A stretch of DNA of 64,000 nucleotides from Pseudoalteromonas undina. Lineage in GTDB: Bacteria > Pseudomonadota > Gammaproteobacteria > Enterobacterales > Alteromonadaceae. This document shows, one piece after another, positions 18,359 to 27,015 of this stretch. Positions within the stretch are counted from its first letter, which is position 1. Every line of letters begins with the position of its first letter. The stretch spans positions 186,001-250,000 of the forward strand of contig NZ_AHCF03000002.1 of NCBI RefSeq assembly GCF_000238275.3. Direction: 5' to 3'. The translations under genes were made by a program, and so were the position numbers. Under the pieces are notes generated by a model, which saw only the letters and a list, made by a program, of their open reading frames with translations, was not told the DNA's origin and did no database searches.

Positions 18359-18877
18359 ATGGCTGAGAAACGTAATATATTTCTAGTTGGCCCCATGGGG
18401 GCTGGCAAAAGCACGATTGGTCGTCACATCGCTGACCAATTACACCTTGAATTTGTTGATTCTGATCAAGAAATCGAACGTCGCACGGGCGCAGATATTG
18501 CCTGGGTATTCGATCTTGAAGGTGAAGAAGGCTTTAGACTTCGTGAAGAATCTGTTATTGGTGACTTAACCGAGATGCAAGGTATTGTTCTTGCTACTGG
18601 TGGTGGCTCAGTAATGAGTAAAGAAGTTCGAAACAAGCTTTCGGCTCGCGGTATTGTTGTATACCTAGAGACACCGATTGAAAAGCAAGTTGCACGTACG
18701 CAACGCGACAAGCGTCGCCCATTACTGCAAACAGAAGAAGCACCTCGTGATGTACTTGAGCGCTTAGCAGAAGAGCGTGAACCATTATATAAAGAAGTAG
18801 CTGATTTTGTTGTACGCACTGATGAGCAGAGCGCGAAAGTTGTTGCTAACCAAATAATCGAGAAATTGGATTTTTAA
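18359..18877 (+). CDS. aroK: Shikimate kinase I
   Basis: Phosphorylates shikimate to shikimate 3-phosphate in aromatic amino acid synthesis. The 172 aa include the P-loop GPMGAGKS at 11-18, the DSD shikimate-binding segment near 35, the GGG loop in ATGGGSV near 80, and RRPLL of the lid near 120. Length matches AroK. Followed after 29 bases by aroB, with damX and dam beyond, as in the E. coli dam superoperon. Confidence 0.97.
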   Translation: MAEKRNIFLVGPMGAGKSTIGRHIADQLHLEFVDSDQEIERRTGADIAWVFDLEGEEGFRLREESVIGDLTEMQGIVLATGGGSVMSKEVRNKLSARGIVVYLETPIEKQVARTQRDKRRPLLQTEEAPRDVLERLAEEREPLYKEVADFVVRTDEQSAKVVANQIIEKLDF

Positions 18878-18906
18878 AAGCCAGTATTAAAAAGGACTAA
18901 CCCAGC

Positions 18907-19977
18907 ATGCTTGAATTAACTGTTAATTTAGACGAGCGAAGTTATCCTATTTATATTGGTCAATCTGCACTTCAAGATACAGGCCGTCTAATCCATCATA
19001 TTGGTGATTGTCGGCCTATCATCATTACTAATGACACTATTGCACCGCTCTATCTTCAGCAGTTGCTTGACTCATTAGCACAGCTAAACCCACTTCATTT
19101 TATTATTCCAGATGGCGAGCAATATAAATCGCTTACCTGGTTTGAAAAAATATCAGCATTCTTACTTGAAAATAATTGCGGTCGTGACACCTGCTTAATT
19201 GCATTAGGTGGTGGCGTAGTTGGTGACTTAACTGGTTTTGTTGCTGCCTGTTATCAGCGCGGTGTGCCTTTTATCCAAATTCCTACCACGTTATTATCTC
19301 AAGTCGATTCTTCAGTTGGTGGCAAAACAGCAGTAAATCACCCGTTAGGTAAAAATATGATAGGGGCTTTTTATCAACCCCAGGCTGTGTTTATAGATAC
19401 GCGTTCTCTACATACTTTACCTACCCGAGAGTTTGCTGCAGGCATGGCTGAAGTTATTAAATATGGCCTAATTTACGACACTGAGTTGTTTGCTTTTTTA
19501 GAGCGAAATATCGCTCAATTACAACAGTTAGATGAAGCCTGTTTACAGCATATTATTTTTAGATGCTGTGAAATTAAAGCGCTTATCGTTGCACAAGATG
19601 AGAAAGAGCAAGGCCTGCGTGCGCTGTTAAATTTAGGGCACACGTTTGCCCATGCTATAGAAGCGCAAATGGGCTACGGCGTGTGGTTACATGGTGAAGC
19701 TGTGGCAACAGGTATGGTGCTTGCTGCCAAGCTTGCTCATACTCGTAACGACTTAATACAGCAAGATGTAGAGCGTATTACCACATTAATAGCAGCATAT
19801 AATTTACCAATCGAAATCCCTAGCGATATGACTAGTGAGCAATTTTTACTGCATATGCGCAAAGATAAAAAGAATAAAAAAGGGACTATCCGATTTATTT
19901 TACCCACCAAATTTGGTCAGTGTGCATTAGTTGATGATGTATCTGATGATCAAGTTAGAGCATTGATCGAGCAATAA
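18907..19977 (+). CDS. aroB: 3-dehydroquinate synthase
   Basis: NAD- and metal-dependent cyclisation of DAHP to 3-dehydroquinate, second step of the shikimate pathway. It is 356 aa. The nucleotide-binding loop GGGVVGDLTGF is near residue 98, QVDSSVGGKTAVN near 137, and the metal-binding His residues in NLGHTFAHA and LHGEAVATG near 240-265. The stop codon abuts the damX ATG directly, so the two are translationally coupled. Confidence 0.97.
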   Translation: MLELTVNLDERSYPIYIGQSALQDTGRLIHHIGDCRPIIITNDTIAPLYLQQLLDSLAQLNPLHFIIPDGEQYKSLTWFEKISAFLLENNCGRDTCLIALGGGVVGDLTGFVAACYQRGVPFIQIPTTLLSQVDSSVGGKTAVNHPLGKNMIGAFYQPQAVFIDTRSLHTLPTREFAAGMAEVIKYGLIYDTELFAFLERNIAQLQQLDEACLQHIIFRCCEIKALIVAQDEKEQGLRALLNLGHTFAHAIEAQMGYGVWLHGEAVATGMVLAAKLAHTRNDLIQQDVERITTLIAAYNLPIEIPSDMTSEQFLLHMRKDKKNKKGTIRFILPTKFGQCALVDDVSDDQVRALIEQ

Positions 19978-21294
19978 ATGCAGTCACAAATTTTACCAAG
20001 CCGTGCGGCTTTGGTGGATAGAATCGCATTACAATTTGAATATGGTCAAAACCTAATTGTTTTATTGGGTACTTCTGGTCTAGGTAAAAGCTATTTGCTT
20101 GAAACCTTCATTACTGATAAATATAACGATTTTAATAAAGCATTTGTGCAAGTAAGCGCACAGATGACTGATGTGCAGTTAATGACTCAGTTATTAGAGC
20201 AAAGTTTTAATGCCCCTTTAATTGATCACAACCTAAGCTTATCGCAAAACTATTATCAATTAGCGCAACAGCAACAATGTGGGGCGTGTTTGTGGGTTAT
20301 TGATGGCGGCAGACACTTATCTGAAGAGCTAATCGCGGAGCTTGAGCTACTATCAAAAAATGCACCTAATGTACTTTATATTATGATTGCATCGCAGTCT
20401 AAACTACCCTTTAAAGATGCAGTAAATATACATTTAGAGCCATTAAATACAGTTGAAAGTAAGCAGCTTATGGGGTGGTATTTTACGAGCTTACCTTATG
20501 ATGAAGATCCTGTCTTTCAAACCTTTTTAGTTGAAGCTCAAGGTAACCCGAGTCTGTTGTTAGCCTGGCAGCCAAGCGAGCAGGTTGCTGATATTGTCGT
20601 TAAAGATAAGGTGTCTTGGCGCTTACAGTTGCTCACATTATTATTGATAATTATGCTGTTGATTATTGGTCTTGTATACAAAGCCGATATGACCCAGTGG
20701 TGGGAAAATGCTAATCGTCAAATTGATGAGCAAGTGCTATCAACCGCTATTACAACTGAGCAAGCTATTAAAAATAAACCACAGCAACTTATACCACCTG
20801 TAAGTAGTGAGCCGTCAGCGGCTGTCATTCAAAAGCCCACTCAAGACACCACCAATAATAATGTTCCAGCGATTGTCGAGAGCTTAACGGAATCAACGAT
20901 TGTTGTTGAGCAGGAAAAGCCGGAATTAAAACCCGTTGAAGAAAAACCGATTACTAAACCTGCACAAACAAAGTCGCAAAACCAAATAGTAAAAATACCC
21001 AGTAATTGGTACTTACAACAACCTGAGGATAATTTTGTTATTCAGCTCTTAGCCGTAACTCAGCAGCAGGTAGGTAATGAGTTTATTGCTAAACATAAGC
21101 TAAAAAGTATTACTAATACATACCAAACTAAACGAAATGGTAAAATATGGTGGGTAGTAACTACAGGTAGCTTTGCTAACTTAAATGAGGCGAAGCAAGC
21201 ACTGCAAGGACTTCCTGCAGGGGTTAGAAAAAATAAACCTTTCTATAAAAAAATTAGTAAAATAAAACAAGAAATTGCACGAGTTGATCAGTAA
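19978..21294 (+). CDS. damX: Cell division protein DamX (ATPase-like and SPOR domains)
   Basis: Septal-ring protein that binds septal peptidoglycan through its SPOR domain. It is 438 aa: a cytoplasmic AAA-like region with P-loop GTSGLGKS at 31-38, one membrane segment (about 215-236), a Pro/Glu/Lys-rich periplasmic linker and a C-terminal SPOR domain (about 350-425). Long forms with an N-terminal ATPase-like domain are usual in Vibrio and Alteromonadales. The position between aroB and dam supports the name. Confidence 0.93.
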   Translation: MQSQILPSRAALVDRIALQFEYGQNLIVLLGTSGLGKSYLLETFITDKYNDFNKAFVQVSAQMTDVQLMTQLLEQSFNAPLIDHNLSLSQNYYQLAQQQQCGACLWVIDGGRHLSEELIAELELLSKNAPNVLYIMIASQSKLPFKDAVNIHLEPLNTVESKQLMGWYFTSLPYDEDPVFQTFLVEAQGNPSLLLAWQPSEQVADIVVKDKVSWRLQLLTLLLIIMLLIIGLVYKADMTQWWENANRQIDEQVLSTAITTEQAIKNKPQQLIPPVSSEPSAAVIQKPTQDTTNNNVPAIVESLTESTIVVEQEKPELKPVEEKPITKPAQTKSQNQIVKIPSNWYLQQPEDNFVIQLLAVTQQQVGNEFIAKHKLKSITNTYQTKRNGKIWWVVTTGSFANLNEAKQALQGLPAGVRKNKPFYKKISKIKQEIARVDQ

Positions 21295-21347
21295 ACTCAG
21301 TAACTTTAGTGTAAAATCGCGCAACACCGAATTGAAGTAAAGAGCCA

Positions 21348-22199
21348 ATGCAGCAAAAGAGTAGAGCCTTCCTTAAGTGGGCTGGCGGAAAATACAGCCT
21401 CGTTGAAGATATTAACGCGCGACTAAATCAAGCAAGTAAGCATGCAGATACTTTGGTTGAACCTTTTGTTGGTGCGGGCTCAGTGTTTTTAAATAGCAAT
21501 TTTAAACACTATGTACTTAACGATATTAATGCTGATTTAATCAATTTATATAAAGAGCTCAAGCGTTCGCCTGATGAGTTTATTAGTGATGCCAAAAAGC
21601 TTTTTGTTGATTTAAACAACCACTCAGATGCGTATTATGATTATCGCGTGCAGTTTAATCAAAGCAGCGATGTATATGAGCGAGCTATCTTATTTTTATA
21701 TATGAACCGCCATGGTTATAACGGATTATGCCGCTATAACTTAAAGGGCATTTTTAATGTGCCTTTTGGTAAATATAAAAAGCCTTATTTTCCTGAAAAA
21801 GAAATGTACTTTTTTGCTAGCAAAGCGCAACAGGCTACATTTACTTGCCTAGGGTATGATGATGTATTCAAACTGGTGCCTAATAATGCAGTGATCTATT
21901 GCGATCCGCCTTATGTGCCATTAAGTAAAACGGCATCCTTTACTTCGTATGCAAAAGGCGGGTTTAATTTGGACGACCAGGCTAATTTAGCGAACTTAGC
22001 TGAGCAAGCGGCATTTGAGAATAATACGCCGGTCCTTATTTCAAATCACGATACGGTATGGACACGCAAAATTTACAGCCAAGCTTCTTTGGATAAAATT
22101 CAGGTTAAACGCACGATTAGCCCAAAAGGCGGTTCACGAAATAAAGTCGATGAGCTAATGGCTATGTACTTAGCACCGAAGTCACGGTTGCGTAAATAG
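21348..22199 (+). CDS. dam: DNA adenine methyltransferase Dam
   Basis: N6-methylates adenine in GATC, marking strands for mismatch repair and replication control. It is 283 aa. It has the FLKWAGGK N-terminal motif at 8-15, the SAM-binding FVGAGS at 40-45 and the catalytic DPPY at 186-189. The order FxGxG before DPPY is that of the alpha class. It sits in the aroK-aroB-damX-dam-rpe-gph-trpS series. The 3' end overlaps a small minus-strand gene by 38 bases. Confidence 0.97.
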   Translation: MQQKSRAFLKWAGGKYSLVEDINARLNQASKHADTLVEPFVGAGSVFLNSNFKHYVLNDINADLINLYKELKRSPDEFISDAKKLFVDLNNHSDAYYDYRVQFNQSSDVYERAILFLYMNRHGYNGLCRYNLKGIFNVPFGKYKKPYFPEKEMYFFASKAQQATFTCLGYDDVFKLVPNNAVIYCDPPYVPLSKTASFTSYAKGGFNLDDQANLANLAEQAAFENNTPVLISNHDTVWTRKIYSQASLDKIQVKRTISPKGGSRNKVDELMAMYLAPKSRLRK

Positions 22200-22347
22200 C
22201 CAACACAAATAATACAAAAAGTACCACGGCAATAGCTATTAATGTAATAGGGGAGTGGTGTTTAAAGTCTGTTTGACGTTTATCTTCGGATTGCACACCA
22301 AAAAATGCAGCTAGCACACTTTGTAACGCGCTTAAAAAGTGCTGCAT
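22162..22347 (-). CDS. DUF2970 small membrane protein
   Basis: 61 aa with a conserved N-terminal stretch (VLAAFFGVQSEDKRQTDF) and one C-terminal membrane helix (about 33-56). The sequence matches my memory of the DUF2970 family, found in gammaproteobacteria and betaproteobacteria. Function is unknown. The 3' end overlaps the dam 3' end in antisense by 38 bases, and the gene lies 3 bases after the secreted orphan gene on the same strand, so the two may be cotranscribed. Confidence 0.75.
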   Translation of the reverse strand: MQHFLSALQSVLAAFFGVQSEDKRQTDFKHHSPITLIAIAVVLFVLFVLAIYATVTSVLST

Positions 22348-22350
22348 TAA

Positions 22351-22650
22351 TTAAAATAATGGTTTGATTGAAGAGGGTTTGTGATTGTCATCAGTACCTG
22401 TTAATAACTCTAGGAAGTCTAGATAATGGAACTGTGCACTGCGGCTATCGCCGGTTAACCAAGAAGCCCATGAGGAATCTTCTTCAATTTGAATACAGCG
22501 GTTTACACTATGATTGATAGCGTTAGTTTGCTCTTTATGAAAACAAGTGTTGGCAGAGCTTAATTCTTGCTCCGTATTTGAAGAAAGCGACGCTGCTCCA
22601 ATAATGACACTTACCGACGTGATTAATAATCCAATTTTAAAAGCACGCAT
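22351..22650 (-). CDS. Hypothetical secreted protein (99 aa)
   Basis: Not recognised. It has an N-terminal hydrophobic segment (about 5-22) that could be a signal peptide or anchor, followed by a polar region with Cys36 and Cys52 that could form a disulfide. It lies 3 bases upstream of the DUF2970 gene. The AT-rich 275-base region to rpe holds its promoter. It is probably real because of the spacing and signal sequence, but no family can be named. Confidence 0.6.
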   Translation of the reverse strand: MRAFKIGLLITSVSVIIGAASLSSNTEQELSSANTCFHKEQTNAINHSVNRCIQIEEDSSWASWLTGDSRSAQFHYLDFLELLTGTDDNHKPSSIKPLF

Positions 22651-22858
22651 AATATAAACCTAATAATTTAGTTCTTCGCGAAGCATAACAAAAATCGCTT
22701 AAATAATACACTTTATTTTTAGTTATATTCACAGCTAATCATACCGCAGAATTTTTTATAAGCATGTTTTATCCTTCTTAGCTCACGCAGCTTAACTGTT
22801 GTTATAGTTAAAGACAGTTTGTCATTGGTGTTGCTAACTTAGCGCTATTTTTTAAAGG

Positions 22859-22874
22859 TGTTACTTGGGTAACA
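22859..22874. promoter_or_regulatory. Inverted repeat upstream of rpe
   Basis: TGTTAC, spacer TTGG, GTAACA: perfect 6-bp arms about 50 bases upstream of the rpe start. It could be an operator. There is no T-run, so it is not a terminator. Confidence 0.4.
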
Positions 22875-22925
22875 TCGTTAATTAAGTTACATTAACGCCA
22901 TAAATTATTCATTAATGGATTAGCG

Positions 22926-23609
22926 ATGCTCAACTGTGAACAAAAATACTTAATAGCGCCCTCAATATTATCTGCAGATTTTGCACGCCTTGGTGAAGAT
23001 GTCGACAAAGTGTTAGCTGCAGGAGCTGATGTTGTCCATTTTGATGTAATGGATAACCATTATGTCCCTAACTTAACAATAGGCCCAATGGTGTGTAAAG
23101 CACTTCGCGATTATGGAATTAAAGCCCCTATTGATGTTCATTTAATGGTAAAACCGGTAGATAGCTTAATTCCACAATTTGCCGAGGCGGGTGCATCAAT
23201 TATTACCTTTCATCCAGAAGCCAGTGAGCATATTGACCGTACTTTGCAATTGATAAAAGATCAAGGCTGTCAGGCTGGCTTAGTGTTCAACCCTGCAACA
23301 AGTTTAAGTTACCTCGATCACGTGATGGATAAAGTAGATGTGATCTTATTAATGTCAGTAAATCCTGGGTTTGGTGGGCAAAGTTTTATTCCACAAACAC
23401 TGGAAAAACTGCGAGAGGCAAAGCAACGCATAATTGATTCAGGGCGTGATATTCGTTTAGAAGTTGATGGCGGTATTAAAGTAGATAACATAGCTGCAGC
23501 GGCTGAAGCGGGGGCTGACATGTTTGTTGCAGGCTCTGCTATTTTTAATCAGCCTAACTATAAAAGCGTAATTGATGAAATGCGCCAACAATTAGAAAGT
23601 ATTAAATAA
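22926..23609 (+). CDS. rpe: Ribulose-phosphate 3-epimerase
   Basis: Interconverts ribulose 5-phosphate and xylulose 5-phosphate in the pentose phosphate pathway. The 227 aa TIM barrel has the [13 protein letters not shown] motif near residue 10, [12 protein letters not shown] near 40, DVHLMV near 72, [10 protein letters not shown] near 145 and EVDGGI near 180. The stop codon TAA shares a base with the gph ATG, so the two are coupled. Confidence 0.97.
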   Translation: MLNCEQKYLIAPSILSADFARLGEDVDKVLAAGADVVHFDVMDNHYVPNLTIGPMVCKALRDYGIKAPIDVHLMVKPVDSLIPQFAEAGASIITFHPEASEHIDRTLQLIKDQGCQAGLVFNPATSLSYLDHVMDKVDVILLMSVNPGFGGQSFIPQTLEKLREAKQRIIDSGRDIRLEVDGGIKVDNIAAAAEAGADMFVAGSAIFNQPNYKSVIDEMRQQLESIK

Positions 23610-24274
23610 TGAAATATGATGCTGCACTATTTGACTTAGACGGCACGCTAGTTGATAGCGTGTATGACTTATATATGGCCTTAAATCTTACGCTAAGTGA
23701 TTTAGCGTTTCCCATAGTTAGTCAGCGATTAGTTGAAAGCTGGGTAGGTAATGGCATAGAGGTGTTAGTAAAGCGAGCTCTATGCGGCGATATGCAAATT
23801 AGTGAACACCTTGACGAAGCATTGAGTGAACGAGCAATTAAGCTTTTTTATCAACATTATAGTGAGCAGGTTGGTGAATACAGCGTATTATATCAGCATG
23901 TTGAAACTGGACTCGCAGCCCTTAGTGGTATGCCCAAAGCACTTATTACCAATAAGGCACGCCGCTTTACTGAACTACTTTTAGATAAACTGGCTATTCG
24001 CAGTCATTTTGAAGTAATTGTTTGCGGTGACGACATGGCAAAAAAACCGTCACCTGAGCCACTCCTATTTGCTTGCAATACATTGAATGTTTCGCCAAAT
24101 AAAGCCATTATGATTGGTGATTCAAAGAGTGACATACTAGCAGCACAAGCCGCTAATATTGATGTGATAGCCCTCACATACGGGTATCATCAAGGAGAGC
24201 AGCTAGGGGATTATAATCCACAGTACCTATGCGATAACTTCTTAGCTATAATACCGACACTAACGCAGCGTTAA
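23609..24274 (+). CDS. gph: Phosphoglycolate phosphatase
   Basis: HAD-family hydrolase that removes 2-phosphoglycolate formed during DNA repair and photorespiratory chemistry. It is 221 aa: motif I FDLDGTLVDS with Asp9 and Asp11, motif II LITNKAR near 113, motif III lysine in KPSPEPL near 147, motif IV IGDSKSD near 170. A helical cap lies between motifs I and II. The gph name rests on its place between rpe and trpS. Confidence 0.93.
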   Translation: MKYDAALFDLDGTLVDSVYDLYMALNLTLSDLAFPIVSQRLVESWVGNGIEVLVKRALCGDMQISEHLDEALSERAIKLFYQHYSEQVGEYSVLYQHVETGLAALSGMPKALITNKARRFTELLLDKLAIRSHFEVIVCGDDMAKKPSPEPLLFACNTLNVSPNKAIMIGDSKSDILAAQAANIDVIALTYGYHQGEQLGDYNPQYLCDNFLAIIPTLTQR

Positions 24275-24307
24275 GCATTTCAAATTAAGTAAAAATAAAG
24301 GAAAATC

Positions 24308-25312
24308 ATGAGTAAACCAGTAGTATTAAGTGGCATGCAGCCAACCGGTGGTATGACAATAGGCAACTATGTTGGCGCTATTAACCAGTGGGTTAAGCTA
24401 CAGGAAGAATATGATAGCTACTTTATGCTTGCCGACTTACACGCAATTACTGTACGCCAAGACCCTGAGTTATTACGTGCTCGCGTTTTAGATGGTGTTG
24501 CTTTATATACGGCGTGTGGCATTAACCCAGAAAAAGCGGCATTATTTGTTCAATCTCAAGTGCCAGAACATGCACAACTTGGTTGGGTATTAAACTGTTA
24601 TGCGCAAATGGGTGAGCTTAATCGCATGACCCAGTTTAAAGATAAGTCGGCAACGCATGCAAATAATATTAATGTGGGTTTATTTGCTTATCCAGCTTTG
24701 CAAGCAGCTGACATTTTATTATACCAAGCTGATAAAGTACCAGTTGGCGAAGATCAAAAGCAGCACCTAGAGTTAACTCGTGATATTGCGAATCGTTTTA
24801 ATAATGTATATGGCGACATTTTTACGCTGCCAGAACCTTATATTCCTGAGTTTGGTGCGCGAGTTATGAGCTTGCAAGATCCGCTGAAGAAAATGTCTAA
24901 ATCTGATGAAAACCCAAATGGTTTTATTATGATGTTAGACGAGCCGAAAAAGATTGAGAAAAAGCTTAAAAAAGCGGTTACCGACTCAGACGAACAAGCA
25001 CGCATTTATTTTGATCGTAGTGAAAAGCCAGGTGTTTCTAACTTACTTACCTTATTAAGTGTTGCGACTAAGCGTTCAATTGAAGAGCTAGTCCCTGAAT
25101 ACGAAGATAAAATGTATGGTCACTTGAAAAAAGACACCGCAGCAGCTGTTGTCAGCATGATAGAGCCAATTCAGGCTCGCTTTAAAGAAATACGTGAAGA
25201 CCAAACGTTATTAAATGACATTATGAAAATGGGTGCAGAGAAAGCCAGTGCCCGTGCTGAGAAAACATTAAAAGCAGTTTATGATGCGGTTGGGTTTATT
25301 CCACGCCCATAA
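24308..25312 (+). CDS. trpS: Tryptophanyl-tRNA synthetase
   Basis: Class I synthetase charging tRNA-Trp. It is 334 aa, with the HIGH-like signature TIGN at 17-20 and KMSKS at 195-199; [15 protein letters not shown] near 150 binds tryptophan and ATP. An AAGGA ribosome site precedes the ATG. The last roughly 23 codons and the downstream terminator are duplicated at 29173-29297 (see that entry). Confidence 0.97.
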   Translation: MSKPVVLSGMQPTGGMTIGNYVGAINQWVKLQEEYDSYFMLADLHAITVRQDPELLRARVLDGVALYTACGINPEKAALFVQSQVPEHAQLGWVLNCYAQMGELNRMTQFKDKSATHANNINVGLFAYPALQAADILLYQADKVPVGEDQKQHLELTRDIANRFNNVYGDIFTLPEPYIPEFGARVMSLQDPLKKMSKSDENPNGFIMMLDEPKKIEKKLKKAVTDSDEQARIYFDRSEKPGVSNLLTLLSVATKRSIEELVPEYEDKMYGHLKKDTAAAVVSMIEPIQARFKEIREDQTLLNDIMKMGAEKASARAEKTLKAVYDAVGFIPRP

Positions 25313-25318
25313 GCCTGT
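25234..25318 (+). repeat. Direct repeat copy 1: trpS 3' end
   Basis: 85 bases at the end of the intact trpS that recur at 29173-29257 (offset 3,939) with mismatches only at 25242, 25303 and 25307. A 60-base run (25243-25302) is identical. The terminator hairpin just downstream is also repeated, after a 2-base length difference. This is the left boundary of the accessory segment. Confidence 0.95.
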
Positions 25319-25332
25319 TTTTTTGCAGATAC

Positions 25333-25362
25333 AAAAATGCCGCTAATTTAGCGGCATTTTTT
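25333..25362 (+). terminator. Rho-independent terminator after trpS
   Basis: AAAAATGCCGC, loop TAATTTA, GCGGCATTTTTT. Its hairpin recurs unchanged at 29270-29297. Confidence 0.92.
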
Positions 25363-25434
25363 ATATTACGCTGATTAACATTAAAAAGCTAAATATAGAC
25401 AAAAGTAACAATGCTTGCTTGTCTGTTTTATCCA

Positions 25435-26355
25435 TTACTCGGCCTTAACGGTTGTTTTGAACGTTGGATTGTTAATATCAACTAAAGATACTTGGTAGCC
25501 TTTATTTTCAAGTAATGTCAGTAAGCTACCTTCTCCGGCTAGGTGGCCTGCTCCCACGAGAACAAATTCACTTTTATCGTTATTAAACATTTGCTCTACT
25601 TTAACTAGCCAGTTATTGTTTCTATCAGTCATTAATTGTTTATAAGTTGCAGGATCATTTTTTTGCATCGTTTCAAGTGCTACTGTGTAGAGCGATTGCG
25701 TATCACCTTTACGCCAAGCTGAGAGTAATTTTTTAAACGTCACACCGTAATTATCAAACCCAGCTAAATTATTTTTGATAAAGTCATTTTCGCTACCTTC
25801 ACCCATAGTCTTAAATAACTCTAACTGAAACGCCATAGTCTCTAAGTATTGTTGTTCCTTATTATCTAATGTCGCTTTTTTAGTAAAGTAAGCGTCAACG
25901 CCTTCACCCATTAAATTTTGTTTTTGCAGCTCCATCGACATCAGCACAATACTAACCATTGCAGGACGAAAGTTATCTAATTTAGTTAGGTTTGCACCAA
26001 ATTCAGCCAGCTTTTTTTCTAATGCTAACTTTACCTCTGGAGTTAGCTTTTGGCTCAATGTTTCATTATTTTCATAAGATAGTGCGCTCAACATTTTCAT
26101 TTGTGCTTGTGCATCGCTAGGATCAGGTATTGGTGCTTCTAATACAATCGTATCTGCTTGCTTATAGGCGTGGTTAAACTCCACTGGTAGAGGCATCTCT
26201 GACTTAGGTAAAATGTGTACTGTGCCGCCAATAAATAATGAGTCATTTCCTTTACTTACTTGCCACACTGAACTTTGTGCTTGTACAGTCGTTGCTAATA
26301 AGCAGCCGCTCAATAATACGGTTGCTGAAAGAGCTTTTTTAGTAAATGTATTCAT
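25435..26355 (-). CDS. TraB/GumN family protein, secreted
   Basis: 306 aa with a signal peptide (about 1-26, hydrophobic core then VQAQ). The mature part matches the TraB/GumN fold: GGTVHILP near 43-50 at the start, a helical middle, and a C-terminal VLVGAGHLAGEGS plus a short LLENKGYQV segment. Family members are Tiki-like putative metal-dependent proteases; the paired GxxH motifs (GGTVH and GAGH) fit that. The substrate is unknown. It lies 27 bases after the 116 aa orphan on the same strand, inside the segment flanked by trpS tail repeats. Confidence 0.8.
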   Translation of the reverse strand: MNTFTKKALSATVLLSGCLLATTVQAQSSVWQVSKGNDSLFIGGTVHILPKSEMPLPVEFNHAYKQADTIVLEAPIPDPSDAQAQMKMLSALSYENNETLSQKLTPEVKLALEKKLAEFGANLTKLDNFRPAMVSIVLMSMELQKQNLMGEGVDAYFTKKATLDNKEQQYLETMAFQLELFKTMGEGSENDFIKNNLAGFDNYGVTFKKLLSAWRKGDTQSLYTVALETMQKNDPATYKQLMTDRNNNWLVKVEQMFNNDKSEFVLVGAGHLAGEGSLLTLLENKGYQVSLVDINNPTFKTTVKAE

Positions 26356-26382
26356 AACACTTCCTTAATGTAATTTTATTTA

Positions 26383-26733
26383 TTATTGATTGGTTAAAAT
26401 AGTGCTTATATAAGTTGTTAGTGACGACGTTATTTTTGAAAGGTTACTATCAATTTTTGAGTTCATCTTGTTGATGGACGATTCAAAGTCGGTTGCAATT
26501 TGGTTCTCTATACTAGTAAATAATGTTTCAGTGTTTACTTCATGCTTGATGAGTGAGTCAGTGTTGGTAGCATAAATTATTTGATTGCTATTGATGACTA
26601 TTTCACCCGCTGCACATTGATCTGAATTGGTTAGTAGCGTGTTGTTTTTACTTTCTGTAGCGACTGCAGAGGCTGTACTAAATACTGTTGCTAATAAAAT
26701 TACGGGTAATACTTTTTTAGTTGCGTTATTCAT
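26383..26733 (-). CDS. Hypothetical secreted protein (116 aa)
   Basis: Not recognised. A signal peptide is visible (Lys-rich start, hydrophobic core about 8-22, cleavage near SAVAT). The mature part has one Cys (40) and a C-terminal half rich in Ser, Thr, Asn and Ile, with amphipathic-helix spacing (about 65-115). Likely cotranscribed with the TraB/GumN gene 27 bases downstream, and divergent from the membrane regulator. A role in the signal sensed by that regulator is a guess. Confidence 0.6.
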   Translation of the reverse strand: MNNATKKVLPVILLATVFSTASAVATESKNNTLLTNSDQCAAGEIVINSNQIIYATNTDSLIKHEVNTETLFTSIENQIATDFESSINKMNSKIDSNLSKITSSLTTYISTILTNQ

Positions 26734-26833
26734 AATGAAACCTTTTTTATGTTTAAAAGTCAGCTTAATTACTATTAAAAAGTCGTGTTTAGTAAGCTGC
26801 TTGTTGATGACGTTTTAAAGAATATCGCTAAAT

Positions 26834-26855
26834 TTATCTAGAGTCGCTTATCTAG
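26834..26855. promoter_or_regulatory. Direct repeats TTATCTAG in the divergent promoter region
   Basis: TTATCTAG occurs at 26834-26841 and again at 26848-26855, 14 bases start to start. It lies between two divergent transcription units, one of which encodes a DNA-binding regulator. A regulator site is possible but unproven. Confidence 0.35.
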
Positions 26856-26920
26856 TTGTGAGTGATTTATTTATAAGGTTTTTATTTTTTTTGTTGTTTT
26901 AAATTAGAGAGTTAATCACA

Positions 26921-26944
26921 AACCTTATCTGTGAATATAAGGTT
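26921..26944. promoter_or_regulatory. Inverted repeat upstream of the membrane regulator
   Basis: AACCTTAT, 8-base spacer, ATAAGGTT: perfect 8-bp arms about 72 bases before the regulator start. It is suitable as a dimer operator, possibly for autoregulation. There is no T-run on the plus strand. Confidence 0.45.
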
Positions 26945-27015
26945 TTAAATTAACCTAGCTATATTAAAAAGTGTACCTGTGGTAGGGTTGTTGAAAAATA
27001 AAAATATGTAAAACT

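Noticed and set aside
18466..18819. 117-codon minus-strand ORF inside aroK
   Set aside because: Ser/Arg-rich translation typical of an antisense shadow; aroK is certain.
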